From Fischerella muscicola SAG 1427-1 = PCC 73103 (lineage in GTDB: Bacteria; Cyanobacteriota; Cyanobacteriia; Cyanobacteriales; Nostocaceae), in the NCBI RefSeq assembly GCF_000317245.1, contig NZ_AJLJ01000191.1, positions 1-54,006 on the forward strand: a DNA stretch of 54,006 nt. Direction: 5' to 3'. How positions within the stretch are numbered: position 1 is the stretch's first letter; every line of letters begins with the position of its first letter. This document shows positions 26,433-35,179 of the stretch, piece after piece. The position numbers and the translations under genes are program-made. The notes beneath the pieces were generated by a model. The model was not told the DNA's origin, ran no database searches, and was given only the letters and a program-made list of their open reading frames with translations.

Positions 26433-26770
26433 TCGCTAGACCTCTAGAATCCTTTGAGCGTTAGAGGAATCTGTAACAAATCATACTCTTGACTGGGCAA
26501 GATTGGGATTATCAAAAACATAAGTCTTGTTCTCTATAATTGCTTCTATTAAACTCCCAAATGGTTGTGAACACCAGAGTAAGTCAATTTAGTTTTTTTC
26601 CGCAATAATGTAATTATCTAAATATGCCTTATCTATATTGTAAATGTATTGAAATGTTGATACAAATAATGGTTAAAAACTATACTTTTAATTCTAGTAT
26701 TGTTGTGAAATTAACAACTAAATTTTAGTTAAAATCTAGCATTAATTTGAGTTCTATAGAGAAAAGAGCC
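26433..26770. other. Intergenic region between divergent genes
   Basis: AT-rich, no gene. I looked for an FMN riboswitch upstream of riboflavin synthase and saw none of its conserved core. Promoters for both flanking genes should lie here. Confidence 0.45.
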
Positions 26771-27430
26771 GTGTTTACAGGAATAATCCAGGCATTAGGA
26801 ACCATAAGACCCTTAGAAGGTGATTCTTGGCAAATTAGTTGTGTTAGAAACCCATGTGAAGTCATCATGGGAGACTTAAGTTACGGTGACAGTGTAGCAG
26901 TAGATGGCATTTGCTTGACCGTAGAAGAAATTTTAAAAGACGGTTTTATAGCGACAGCATCACCAGAAACCCTACGCCGTACAAGTTTAGGAAAAGAGCA
27001 AACAGAACCGAAATATGTAAATTTAGAAACTTCCTTACGAGTAGGTGGCAAAGTCGGCGGTCATTTTGTGATGGGACACGTGGATGGTATCGGTTGCATG
27101 GTTTCGGCACAGCAGACAGCAACCGCTTGGGAAATGACTTTTACCGCTCCTGATGCGATCGCCCATTATATTGTTCCCAAAGGCAGTATAGCTGTGAACG
27201 GTATCAGTCTCACAGTAGCTGATTATAATCCAGAAATATCCCAGTTTACTGTCGCTGTCATTCCCCTAACTTACGCTGAAACAAACCTCCGTTATCTAGT
27301 CAACGGCAGTTGGGTTAATCTCGAAGGTGATATTCTCGGCAAATACGTAGAAAAATTCCTCAAATTTCCGACAAACACGAGTCGCGAGGAAGTTACATCC
27401 GCATTCCTGGCTGAACACGGGTATTTGTGA
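26771..27430 (+). CDS. ribE: Riboflavin synthase (alpha subunit type)
   Basis: This catalyses the last step of riboflavin synthesis, the dismutation of two 6,7-dimethyl-8-ribityllumazines. The GTG at 26771 gives the family start MFTGIIQALGTI; the open frame reaches back to a TTG at 26747. Two homologous barrels are seen: residues 1-95 with GDSVAVDGICLTV and ETLRRTSLG, and residues 96-195 with GGHFVMGHVDG and GSIAVNGISLTVADYN. The 219-residue length is typical. No other rib gene is adjacent, which is usual in cyanobacteria. Confidence 0.95.
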   Translation: MFTGIIQALGTIRPLEGDSWQISCVRNPCEVIMGDLSYGDSVAVDGICLTVEEILKDGFIATASPETLRRTSLGKEQTEPKYVNLETSLRVGGKVGGHFVMGHVDGIGCMVSAQQTATAWEMTFTAPDAIAHYIVPKGSIAVNGISLTVADYNPEISQFTVAVIPLTYAETNLRYLVNGSWVNLEGDILGKYVEKFLKFPTNTSREEVTSAFLAEHGYL

Positions 27431-27501
27431 TGAGGGAACAGGGAACAGGAAACGGGCATTGGGCATGAGGCATTGGTTGTTTATTCTCTCCCGTGTCCCC
27501 C

Positions 27502-27554
27502 TTGTCCCCCTTGTCCCCCTTGTCCCCCTTGTCTTCCTTGTCCTCCTTGTCCTG
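27502..27554. repeat. Tandem 9-base repeat TTGTCCCCC
   Basis: Three perfect TTGTCCCCC units (27502-27528) are followed by TTGTCTTCC, TTGTCCTCC and a partial unit. The repeat lies between the convergent ribE and M23 genes. The reverse complement of the same 9-mer (GGGGGACAA) recurs in tandem at 51834-51878. Confidence 0.88.
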
Positions 27555-29120
27555 TTACTGACTAACTTGGGCTGTCTGTGTGCTTCGCTCTAATTGACCT
27601 AGTGCAGATTGTATTTGTGCGTTCGGATCGACAGCAACCCATCCTTCGGGTGTCAGCTGGCGGACTTCAAAGTGCAGGTGAGGGCCTGTTGAGTTACCTG
27701 TACTTCCGACCAGACCAATCACACTTCCCCGTTCTACCCGTTGACCAGGCTGAACCAGGATTTGGGACATGTGACCATAGAGAGTTTGGAGGGCGTTGTT
27801 GTGGTTGAGGATCACAGCTTGACCATAACCACCTACCCAGTCCGCAACTTCAACTTGACCAGAATATGCTGCCAAAATAGGAGTCCCCATAGCAGCACCG
27901 ATGTCCATACCAGAGTGGAAACGACGATCGCCTGTGATTGGATGAACGCGCCAACCAAACAATGAGGTAATTGGCGAGGGAATTGAAAGTGGGTACATGA
28001 ATCCTGTACCACTAATCGCAATTCTATTCCCATAAATGGCTCTGTAAGCGATTTGTGGTAGTGTCGTTGCTAAAGGAATGTCGTAAGCTACCACGCTCGG
28101 ACGAGGCGCCAGATTATCGGCTGTTATCGGTGCTGTCAATTTACCCGCACTGGGCGCGATCGCCACCTTGCTAACTGTAGTTGTGGGGGTAAAATTGCTA
28201 GGACTGGGAATAAAACGGTTAGGGTGATAATTACTCTTGCTAGAACCCAAATTAGCAACTTGGTTAGAACGCAAACCAGTACTAGAAATCACCTTAGAAA
28301 CAATAGTAGGCGGACGCCAACCAGTATTATTTTTATTATTAGTAGCAAGCCGCTTTGTGATTGGAATGGCAGCTACTGAGACATTTTGGCTTTTCTTCAA
28401 CCAACTGGGCGTTCCGGAATTACCATTGGCTAGCTGATTACTAGTGCAGCTATTGCTAGCAACTCCTTGATTCAATACAGCTTGACAACCACTGGTGCGC
28501 TCTGTAGCGATCACACTACTAGGAGCTTCATATTTAGTTGTGGGATTATAATCTGTGGGATCAATATAGGCGTTATTGTAATCTTTGGGTTTTCCGGCTG
28601 TGGCACCAGTAGCACTAGGAGAATTCTTGGCAGGTTGGGTAACTACAGGAAGTTTCTGTTGTGTAGAACGAGGCTGAGTTGGGGCTGTAAACTCTACTTG
28701 CGGTTTTTCCTGTGTGATCACAGGAGTAGTATTGGGTGTGGAAACTTTTACCCTTGGTGATGATTGAGAAGTTGTCACCGGGGATTTGGATTTTCTGGCT
28801 CTGATGGTTACTGGGGGTTGAGAAGCTTCTTCCCGCCGCAGTCTTTGTCTGAGTCTACTCCGACGTTGAGAAAATTCTGGTTGGGAGTCAGTTTTTTCTG
28901 GGGTTACTACAATTTGACTATGCTCAACAGTATTTTTGTTGGCAGCAGGAGAATTTTCCGTTGTGGGAACGATATTATCTATCGCTGATTCGGTTTGGGC
29001 AAGCACCATGCCACTGCTTAGAAGGCTGAAGCTACTAAGCAAACAGATACTCTGTGCTGGCAGCGATCGCCGCCATAAGTTATCCAAACGTTTAGGAGCA
29101 GAGTTATTGCGCTGCGTCAT
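27555..29120 (-). CDS. M23 family metallopeptidase (LytM/NlpD-like), secreted
   Basis: This is a 521-residue exported protein. From the ATG at 29120 it has a basic start and a hydrophobic signal segment ending near MVLAQ; the open frame reaches a TTG at 29162. A long Ser/Thr/Pro/Gln-rich linker fills about residues 40-370. The C-terminal M23 domain has HSGMDIGAAMGTPI and GPHLHFEVR, giving the zinc ligands His, Asp and His, so an active peptidoglycan endopeptidase is plausible. VYGHMSQ-like LYGHMSQILVQPGQRV is also seen. The long disordered linker suggests it must reach across the periplasm. Confidence 0.92.
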   Translation of the reverse strand: MTQRNNSAPKRLDNLWRRSLPAQSICLLSSFSLLSSGMVLAQTESAIDNIVPTTENSPAANKNTVEHSQIVVTPEKTDSQPEFSQRRSRLRQRLRREEASQPPVTIRARKSKSPVTTSQSSPRVKVSTPNTTPVITQEKPQVEFTAPTQPRSTQQKLPVVTQPAKNSPSATGATAGKPKDYNNAYIDPTDYNPTTKYEAPSSVIATERTSGCQAVLNQGVASNSCTSNQLANGNSGTPSWLKKSQNVSVAAIPITKRLATNNKNNTGWRPPTIVSKVISSTGLRSNQVANLGSSKSNYHPNRFIPSPSNFTPTTTVSKVAIAPSAGKLTAPITADNLAPRPSVVAYDIPLATTLPQIAYRAIYGNRIAISGTGFMYPLSIPSPITSLFGWRVHPITGDRRFHSGMDIGAAMGTPILAAYSGQVEVADWVGGYGQAVILNHNNALQTLYGHMSQILVQPGQRVERGSVIGLVGSTGNSTGPHLHFEVRQLTPEGWVAVDPNAQIQSALGQLERSTQTAQVSQ

Positions 29121-29262
29121 TTGTTTTGGGATTGAGTGTAAGTACGTAGTTTGCCTAAACAAATTGTTTACTAGTTATCAGTTATGAGTTATCAGTTAAT
29201 CCAAACAAAATTATGGAGTTGCTTATCATTTTTTAACTTGATAACTGTTCACTGTTCACTGT

Positions 29263-30078
29263 TCACTGATTCGGTGATGTGGAATAGCCCAAACTGATTA
29301 TACCGGGCTGGAGATAAATTTCTGGCTTTGTTGCTTGTGAAGTTTCAAATGTATCTATTAGTACATGTAGTTCACCAGTAGGTTTCACACCAACTATAGT
29401 GCCTGCAAGGTTGTTGACGTAAACGCGATCGCCTATATTTGCAAGCAACTGTTGATAACGAGCCAATAATATATTTACTCCTTCTTGTAAAAGACTCTGT
29501 ATACCGGATTCTATTCCTAGTAAAATTTTCGCTGCCAATACTTCTAAACAGGGAATTAATTTAACTTTTTGTGTAGCTTGCCACATTTCTAAATTTATCC
29601 CAGTTTCCGGAACAGGGTTAGTCCAGTTAATACCAACCCCAATTACTGCTTGGGTAATTATGCCTTGATGGACTTTTGTTTCGGTCAAAATACCACCTAG
29701 TTTACGCCTATTGATCACTAAGTCATTTGGCCACTTAATGTCAACATTAACACCGCTTTTTCCCAACTGATGAGCGATTCCCCAAGCGCTGGCAAAAGTT
29801 AGCTGGTAGCTGTGACTAGCTGCAATCTTAGGAGTGAGCAAAACTGAAAGATATAATCCTCCTATAGGAGAAATCCAATTTCGCCCCCATTGTCCCCGTC
29901 CTGACGTTTGCTGAGTTGCAATCACTACACAACCGTGTTTTGCTCCTTGGTCTAGCAAATCCCACAGAGTTTTATTTGTCGAAGCCACCGAGTCAAATAT
30001 ATGGAAGTAAAAGGGTAAATAACTATACTGACATTCACTTTTTAAGGCGAATTCCAACTGTTGCTGATTCAATCCCAC
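29263..30078 (-). CDS. birA: Biotin-[acetyl-CoA-carboxylase] ligase
   Basis: This attaches biotin to the carrier protein of acetyl-CoA carboxylase. The catalytic domain motifs are DSVASTNKTLWDLL, TSGRGQWGRNWISP (biotinyl-AMP binding), KWPNDLVINRRKLGGIL and GVGINW; a C-terminal SH3-like domain follows. The N-terminal helix-turn-helix of repressor-type BirA is absent, so it is a monofunctional ligase. The start at 30078 is GTG; other starts nearby cannot be excluded. It is divergent from pgeF. Confidence 0.92.
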   Translation of the reverse strand: MGLNQQQLEFALKSECQYSYLPFYFHIFDSVASTNKTLWDLLDQGAKHGCVVIATQQTSGRGQWGRNWISPIGGLYLSVLLTPKIAASHSYQLTFASAWGIAHQLGKSGVNVDIKWPNDLVINRRKLGGILTETKVHQGIITQAVIGVGINWTNPVPETGINLEMWQATQKVKLIPCLEVLAAKILLGIESGIQSLLQEGVNILLARYQQLLANIGDRVYVNNLAGTIVGVKPTGELHVLIDTFETSQATKPEIYLQPGIISLGYSTSPNQ

Positions 30079-30154
30079 AGAGTTTCCCTAAATTTGCTTG
30101 TTCAAGTTAGCATTAATTGGCTGATTTTTATTTTGTTTTTAGGCTTGGTTGAAG

Positions 30155-30958
30155 ATGCACACTTGGCATTGGCAGACTTGGGAAGAGATGTCCTACCTAA
30201 CTTGTAGTCTTCTCGAAGCTTGGCCACATGGCTTTTTTACCCAACATTTTTGGCCTCGTTCTCCAGAAGAATTAACGATGGTACTGCATCCAGATGCTTC
30301 AGGATATCGCTTAAAACAGGTGCATGGCAATACTGTTCTCACGCCAGGAGAAATTGCCACTCAGTTACTCTCAAGTGACAATCAGGTAAATCAAACTCAA
30401 GAAGATAATTCTGTCCTCGCATCAGCAGATGGTTTAGTAAGTGAACAGCCACTACAAGCCCTCTGGGTAGCCTCTGCTGATTGTACACCCGTGTTGATTG
30501 CCGATGAAAAAACTTTTCAGGTGGCAGCGGTACACGCTGGTTGGCGCGGTACAGCAGCGAAGATAATACCACAGGCTATTGCTCGTCTGCAAGCCCAAGG
30601 CAGCAAAATCCAAGATTTGCGAATTGCTATGGGACCAGCGATCGCGGGGGAAGTTTACCAAGTATCCACACAAGTAGCGGCAGAAGTCGGGGGTACTATT
30701 ATACCACATGAAGACGAAAAAGCAAGAGTTGAGGCTTTACACGAACTGCCCAATCCCCCTTTATTGCCAGATCCTAACCCTGGTAAAGTCCGTTTAGATG
30801 TAAGACGAATAAATTTTTTACAGATGGAAAAACTAGGCATTAGTCCCGAACAGATCGCGAGCGCTCCTTATTGTACTTACCAAACTCCAGAGCATTTCTT
30901 TTCCTACCGTCGGGAAAAACAGAAGAAAGTACAGTGGTCAGGGATTGTGAGTAGATAG
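30155..30958 (+). CDS. pgeF: Peptidoglycan editing factor PgeF (laccase-domain/DUF152)
   Basis: This is a copper/zinc-type multicopper-oxidase-like fold protein of the YfiH/YlmD family, shown in E. coli to remove incorrectly incorporated amino acids from peptidoglycan precursors. Visible signatures are RLKQVHGNTV, ADGLVSEQPLQALWVASADC, AAVHAGWRGTAAKI and the metal-binding Cys and His residues within them; FFSYRREK is near the end. I use the ATG at 30155 rather than the TTG at 30149. The 267-residue length is normal. Confidence 0.9.
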   Translation: MHTWHWQTWEEMSYLTCSLLEAWPHGFFTQHFWPRSPEELTMVLHPDASGYRLKQVHGNTVLTPGEIATQLLSSDNQVNQTQEDNSVLASADGLVSEQPLQALWVASADCTPVLIADEKTFQVAAVHAGWRGTAAKIIPQAIARLQAQGSKIQDLRIAMGPAIAGEVYQVSTQVAAEVGGTIIPHEDEKARVEALHELPNPPLLPDPNPGKVRLDVRRINFLQMEKLGISPEQIASAPYCTYQTPEHFFSYRREKQKKVQWSGIVSR

Positions 30959-31065
30959 GGGATTGGGAGTTGGGGACAAAGAAGTGTGGGAAGTGTGGGA
31001 GGTGTGGGGAGAATTATTTAACAAGTTTCTTCCCAATGCTCCATGCCCAATGCTCCATGCCCCAG

Positions 31066-31114
31066 ACAAATGACCAATGACAAATGACCAATGACAAATG
31101 ACCAATGACAAATG
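31066..31114. repeat. Alternating tandem heptamers ACAAATG/ACCAATG
   Basis: Seven units alternate strictly: ACAAATG, ACCAATG, repeated, ending in ACAAATG. This makes a 14-base higher-order period. Upstream, CCATGCCCAATGCT-like units (about 31030-31062) extend the array. It lies between the convergent pgeF and AraC genes. Confidence 0.9.
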
Positions 31115-31126
31115 ACAATTTATCAC

Positions 31127-32041
31127 CTAAAGCTGTTGATAAGCCTTGGGTGTAACTCCTGTAATTTGGCGAAAGTGCTTGGTGAAGTGACTTTGGTTGG
31201 CAAAACCACACTGCAAAGCGATGTCAGTGATTGTCACTTTCCCTTGCTTTAATAATTGCTTTGCCATTTCTATCCGTTGGTGAATCACATACTGATAAGG
31301 AGCTATACCCATTGATTGTTTAAATAGACGGACAAAGTAATATTGGCTCATTCCCACAGATCCAGCTAAATCAGCCAGTGTAATATCTTGGTTGAGATGA
31401 GCATGGATATACTCTAGTATTTTTCGCAGTTTGTATTTAGGCAATCCATCATCATTAGTTGTAAGTACGGGTTTATTAACGCAATATTTCTTTAACAGAT
31501 GAATAACTAATGTTGTTTTTAACTGCTCAACATATAAATTATTTGCCTGAATATTCGAGTTAAGTTCTTCTTGAAGAGATAACAAAATACCTTGGATGAG
31601 CGGATCTCTTTTAGTCGCAAACTGCGGAATTAATTCTATGTCTTCAGGTGCATCCACTTCTGCACCCAAACTGAATAGAAGTGTAGGTTCGATAGCCACA
31701 AACATAAACTGAACATCTTTTTCCCACAAACATCGATGGAGTGTACCAGCAGGAATAATGGCTGTTGTGCCTATAGTTTGATACTCAATTTGTCTGTATC
31801 CATCTAACCATCGTTCTGAAGGAGCAGAACAAAAGGTAGTAGTAATAGCGTGCATCGTTAGGCGATGCTCTGGAGTATCATAACAAGGCTGATAGTGATG
31901 CTCAAAGTAAATATTACTCCACCCAGAATTGTAACTGGTCAGAAGTGGTGGATTAGTAAAAAGTTGATTGGAAGCACCCTCTTGTTGGAAATCAATAAGT
32001 AAAGGCTTTTGCTCAGTTAATTCTTCGCAGTAATTAAGCAT
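31127..32041 (-). CDS. AraC-family transcriptional regulator
   Basis: This is a 304-residue regulator. The N-terminal 190 residues look like a cupin-type sensing domain (TAIIPAGTLHRCLWEKDVQF). The C-terminal 100 residues hold the two helix-turn-helix motifs, ITLADLAGSVGMSQYYFVRLF and ITDIALQCGFANQSHFTKHFR, then GVTPKAYQQ. The effector and targets are unknown. It lies in a run of three regulators with Crp/Fnr and MarR genes. No obvious target gene is adjacent on the minus strand. Confidence 0.92.
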   Translation of the reverse strand: MLNYCEELTEQKPLLIDFQQEGASNQLFTNPPLLTSYNSGWSNIYFEHHYQPCYDTPEHRLTMHAITTTFCSAPSERWLDGYRQIEYQTIGTTAIIPAGTLHRCLWEKDVQFMFVAIEPTLLFSLGAEVDAPEDIELIPQFATKRDPLIQGILLSLQEELNSNIQANNLYVEQLKTTLVIHLLKKYCVNKPVLTTNDDGLPKYKLRKILEYIHAHLNQDITLADLAGSVGMSQYYFVRLFKQSMGIAPYQYVIHQRIEMAKQLLKQGKVTITDIALQCGFANQSHFTKHFRQITGVTPKAYQQL

Positions 32042-32225
32042 ATTACGCCCTCTAAGAGGATTGGATGCAGGAGATTTCTCGCAGAAGCAGAGCCTAAGAG
32101 CTTAAGGCTAGAGTTTAGATCTGTCACGTCTACCCTTTATTTATTAATAAAATTAAAAACTCTACTGGTTTTACGTAAACTTTTACTAAATTATAATCAT
32201 TTTATTTTTATTTCCTTGATTGCAA

Positions 32226-32840
32226 TCAAGCGGCAGGTAAATTTTGTAGTTTAATTTGTAGTTTTGTACGTGTAATCATGCCCTCTCGTTCTAATCGAGT
32301 CAAAGCACGAGAAAGAGTTTCGGGTGTCAAACCCAGATCAAGCGCAATATCTTTGAGTGGGCGATCAAAGGTAACAGTTGTCTGTTTATCTAGTTGTGCC
32401 ATATATCGCAAGTATCTCAACACCCGTTCGTGAGCTGCGCGAATATCTCGCAACTCTAAGCGAACTTTCAAATCATGAATTTTACGTACTAACATCGCCA
32501 TAAAATCCTCGGCTAGGTCAGAATTGTCACGTAGTGCGGATAGAATAGCTTGCTTGGGGTAGACAATAACTCGCGAAGCCACTTCTGCAACGACAGCACA
32601 AGGATAAGTATCTGAAAACAAGGCAATCTCAGCTATGATCTCTCCTGCTCTAGCAATTGGAAATGTTACTTCTTTGCCATTACTGCTATATCGTACTAGT
32701 TTCAGCCGTCCTGTTACTACAACATAAAAGGCTGTTGCTTCATCCCCTTGTTGAAAAAGGTTCTCTTGCGCTTCTAGATCACGATATACAATCAAATGCC
32801 GTAGTTCTGGCGGCAAACTCTCCAGTGTTTGCAAATTCAT
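32226..32840 (-). CDS. Crp/Fnr-family transcriptional regulator
   Basis: This is a 204-residue regulator with an N-terminal cyclic-nucleotide-binding-like beta roll (LFQQGDEATAFYVVVTGRLKL, GEIIAEIALFSDTYPCAVVAE) and a C-terminal winged helix (IALDLGLTPETLSRALTRLEREGMI). The cluster of Cys residues that binds Fe-S in Fnr is absent; there is a single Cys in YPCAVV. The effector is therefore unknown. It belongs to the group of short Crp/Fnr proteins that respond to redox or nitrogen oxides in other bacteria, which would suit the neighbouring redox genes, but this is inference. Confidence 0.9.
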   Translation of the reverse strand: MNLQTLESLPPELRHLIVYRDLEAQENLFQQGDEATAFYVVVTGRLKLVRYSSNGKEVTFPIARAGEIIAEIALFSDTYPCAVVAEVASRVIVYPKQAILSALRDNSDLAEDFMAMLVRKIHDLKVRLELRDIRAAHERVLRYLRYMAQLDKQTTVTFDRPLKDIALDLGLTPETLSRALTRLEREGMITRTKLQIKLQNLPAA

Positions 32841-33016
32841 ACTAATTTACTAATTTACTGTTGATTGGAAAAGGAGGACATGAAAAAAGGAAAATCAAAT
32901 ATTTATGTCTGTTTATATGTGCAGTTAATGAACATTGTTGGAACATTTGCAATGGCTCAACAACAAAAATTTTTTATTTAGCCAGCTAAATAAAAATCCA
33001 AAAAATAACTAAAAAC

Positions 33017-33445
33017 TCAAGTTAAATTACTGCGGATTTGCATTAGCAATCGACGAAACAACAGCTGTTCCTCAACAGTCAAATTAGTCAATATCCGCCT
33101 TTCAACTTCATACCAAAGCTGATTAACTGGTTGTTGTAATGCCTGCCCTGCCTTAGTCAAGTAAACTCGATAGGCACGAGCATCTTCGGGACATCGGCAA
33201 CGTTCTAATAATCCACATTTTTCCATGCGGTTGAGCATTTTTGTTAATGTCGGCGGTTCTATTTTCAGACGATCAGTCAACTCAGATTGAGTTAAACCGT
33301 CTTCCTCCCACAGATACATCAATAAAATTTCTTGCCCAAGGTAAAGTCCTAGTTCAGCAAGAGCTGTACCTACTAAATTACGATGTGCTTTAGAAACCAA
33401 AACCATCTGATAGCCAATGGTTTCTTGCATCGGTTTGGAGGACAT
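33017..33445 (-). CDS. MarR-family transcriptional regulator
   Basis: This is a 142-residue winged-helix repressor type. The recognition region is LTQSELTDRLKIEPPTLTKM and the wing is CPEDARAYRVYLT. There are Cys residues in the wing region (CGLLERCRC), which could allow oxidation sensing as in OhrR-type members. It is divergent from a redox gene pair (SDR remnant and old yellow enzyme), the usual arrangement for a MarR repressor and its target, so it probably controls the old yellow enzyme gene. Confidence 0.9.
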   Translation of the reverse strand: MSSKPMQETIGYQMVLVSKAHRNLVGTALAELGLYLGQEILLMYLWEEDGLTQSELTDRLKIEPPTLTKMLNRMEKCGLLERCRCPEDARAYRVYLTKAGQALQQPVNQLWYEVERRILTNLTVEEQLLFRRLLMQIRSNLT

Positions 33446-33622
33446 AAAAAATACTTAGCCAACTAATTGGGTAAATTATACTACTTTCCGTTTTTTTTAG
33501 TAACAGTTGTTTGCAAGATTAGAATATTTTTGGCAAGAAGAGGAAAGACAAACGACGCTGTTGTTCTGTATATACAACGAGTAGAAGCCAAAGTTCAAAA
33601 AGACATTGAAGTAAGAAAATTT

Positions 33623-33751
33623 ATGCCAATTAAATTAGAAGGTAAAGTGGCGATTGTTACAGGTTCTTCTTCTGGGATTGGGCAGGCGATCGCCCAAAGG
33701 TTAGCTCAAGATGGTGCTACGGTTGTCGCTAATGACGGTGCGAAAATTTGA
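33623..33751 (+). pseudogene. Truncated short-chain dehydrogenase (SDR), N-terminal fragment
   Basis: The ATG at 33623 opens MPIKLEGKVAIVTGSSSGIG, the cofactor-binding start of a classical SDR, continuing through QAIAQRLAQDGATVVAN. It stops after 42 codons. No further SDR sequence (Asn, Ser-Tyr-Lys active site) follows in any frame before the next gene at 33865, so about 200 residues are missing. It is a remnant of a dehydrogenase once placed between marR and the old yellow enzyme gene. Confidence 0.85.
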
Positions 33752-33864
33752 AGTGCTGTATTTGCTGGGGATTTTACACCTTACATCTAATATTGTCGCC
33801 ATATCATCGCTATAACTCGCCTGCTTGTTGAACTGGGATGTTAATTTCTTTTTAAAGGATGAGT

Positions 33865-34971
33865 ATGCAAACCGTAGATTCACTCACTAATCTGTTCTCG
33901 CCCGTCAAGATCGGAACCTATACCCTGCCAAATCGCATCGTCATGGCACCAATGACGCGTCTACGAGCAATTGGTTCTCTTCCTAATGAACTAATGGCAA
34001 CTTATTATGCTCAACGTGCATCAGCTGGATTGATTATTACTGAATGCACAATGGTTTCTCCCCTAAGTAATGGATACATGAATTGCCCAGGAATTTACTC
34101 ACAAGAACAGATAGAGAGCTGGAAGCACGTAACACAAGCAGTTCATGCTCAAGGTGGCAAGATTTTTCTGCAACTGTGGCATAGTGGACGTGTGGCTCAC
34201 CCTGCCTTACTGAATGGAGAACTACCTGTTGCACCAAGTGCGATCGCAGCAGTCGGAACACTCCATACACCCATAGGTAAAGTTAACATTGAAACACCCC
34301 GTGCCTTAGAAACTGAAGAGATTCCCCAAATTGTCGAACAGTTTCGCCAAGGCGCAGAAAATGCCATGACGGCAGGATTTGATGGTGTGGAGTTGCATGG
34401 GGCGTTTGGTTATTTGATCGATCAATTCCTTCAAGATGGCTCAAATCAGCGTCAGGATGAATACGGCGGTTCCATTGAAAACCGCACTCGCTTTTTACTA
34501 GAAGTAGTCACAGCTGTTACTAATGTCTGGGGAGGGAATCGTGTTGGTATCAAGCTTTCACCCAGTAACACATTTTACGGGATGAAAGACTCAAATCCTC
34601 AAGATACTTTCAGCTATGCGATCGCTAAACTCAATGACTTTAACCTGGCTTACATTCACCTCATGGAACCCAATGAAACCGATTTAGCCACTCGTGAAAT
34701 TCTCAATCCTGTGCTACCGATTTTTCGCCCGCTTTACATCGGTACAATCATCACTAATGGTGGCTACGACAAGCAAAAAGGTAATCAAATTTTATCTTCT
34801 GGTGAGGCTGACTTGGTTTCCTATGGCAAGCTATTCATCGCCAATCCAGATTTACCTCAACGTTTTCAAATAGATGCTGGCTTGAATACACCAGATGTGA
34901 AAACCTTTTATGGTATGGGCGACAAAGATTTGGAAAAAGGTTACACTAACTATCCTTTTTTAGAAGTGTAA
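33865..34971 (+). CDS. Old-yellow-enzyme family alkene reductase (NemA/OYE-like)
   Basis: This is a 368-residue FMN enzyme that reduces activated C=C bonds with NADPH. TIM-barrel signatures are LPNRIVMAPMTRLRA, FLQLWHSGRVAHP, DEYGGSIENRTRFLLEVV and the C-terminal VSYGKLFIANPDLPQRF. AAAGGA upstream favours the ATG at 33865 over the ATG at 33859. The substrate-binding pair, normally His-x-x-His or His-x-x-Asn, reads HGAF here (His178, Phe181), so one of the two residues that hold the substrate carbonyl is missing. It is probably controlled by the divergent MarR gene. Confidence 0.92.
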   Translation: MQTVDSLTNLFSPVKIGTYTLPNRIVMAPMTRLRAIGSLPNELMATYYAQRASAGLIITECTMVSPLSNGYMNCPGIYSQEQIESWKHVTQAVHAQGGKIFLQLWHSGRVAHPALLNGELPVAPSAIAAVGTLHTPIGKVNIETPRALETEEIPQIVEQFRQGAENAMTAGFDGVELHGAFGYLIDQFLQDGSNQRQDEYGGSIENRTRFLLEVVTAVTNVWGGNRVGIKLSPSNTFYGMKDSNPQDTFSYAIAKLNDFNLAYIHLMEPNETDLATREILNPVLPIFRPLYIGTIITNGGYDKQKGNQILSSGEADLVSYGKLFIANPDLPQRFQIDAGLNTPDVKTFYGMGDKDLEKGYTNYPFLEV

Positions 34972-35064
34972 CCTGAGTGAAAACAAGGGTGTAGGGGTGT
35001 GGGGGTGTCAAAAGAGTCAAAGAATTTTGGATGCGTGGATTTTGGATTGACACAATTTATTTCT

Positions 35065-35118
35065 CATACTCGTAATGAGTTCATATTATGTGCTATATTC
35101 ATAATCATTACGAGTATG
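35065..35118. promoter_or_regulatory. Perfect 14-base inverted repeat upstream of rubrerythrin; candidate operator
   Basis: CATACTCGTAATGA (35065-35078) and TCATTACGAGTATG (35105-35118) are perfect inverted arms separated by 26 bases that include TATTAT and TATATT boxes. A TTGACA lies just upstream at 35047. The pair sits 61 bases before the rubrerythrin ATG, so it is well placed as a double operator flanking the -10 region. The regulator is unknown; a peroxide or redox sensor would fit the gene. Confidence 0.6.
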
Positions 35119-35179
35119 AATTAATCAAGAATTGCTGTTTCAATAGCAGCCGAAAAAGTGGATTCACAAGAGGGAACCT

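Noticed and set aside
26433..26770. FMN riboswitch upstream of riboflavin synthase
   Set aside because: None of the conserved core segments were found in this region.
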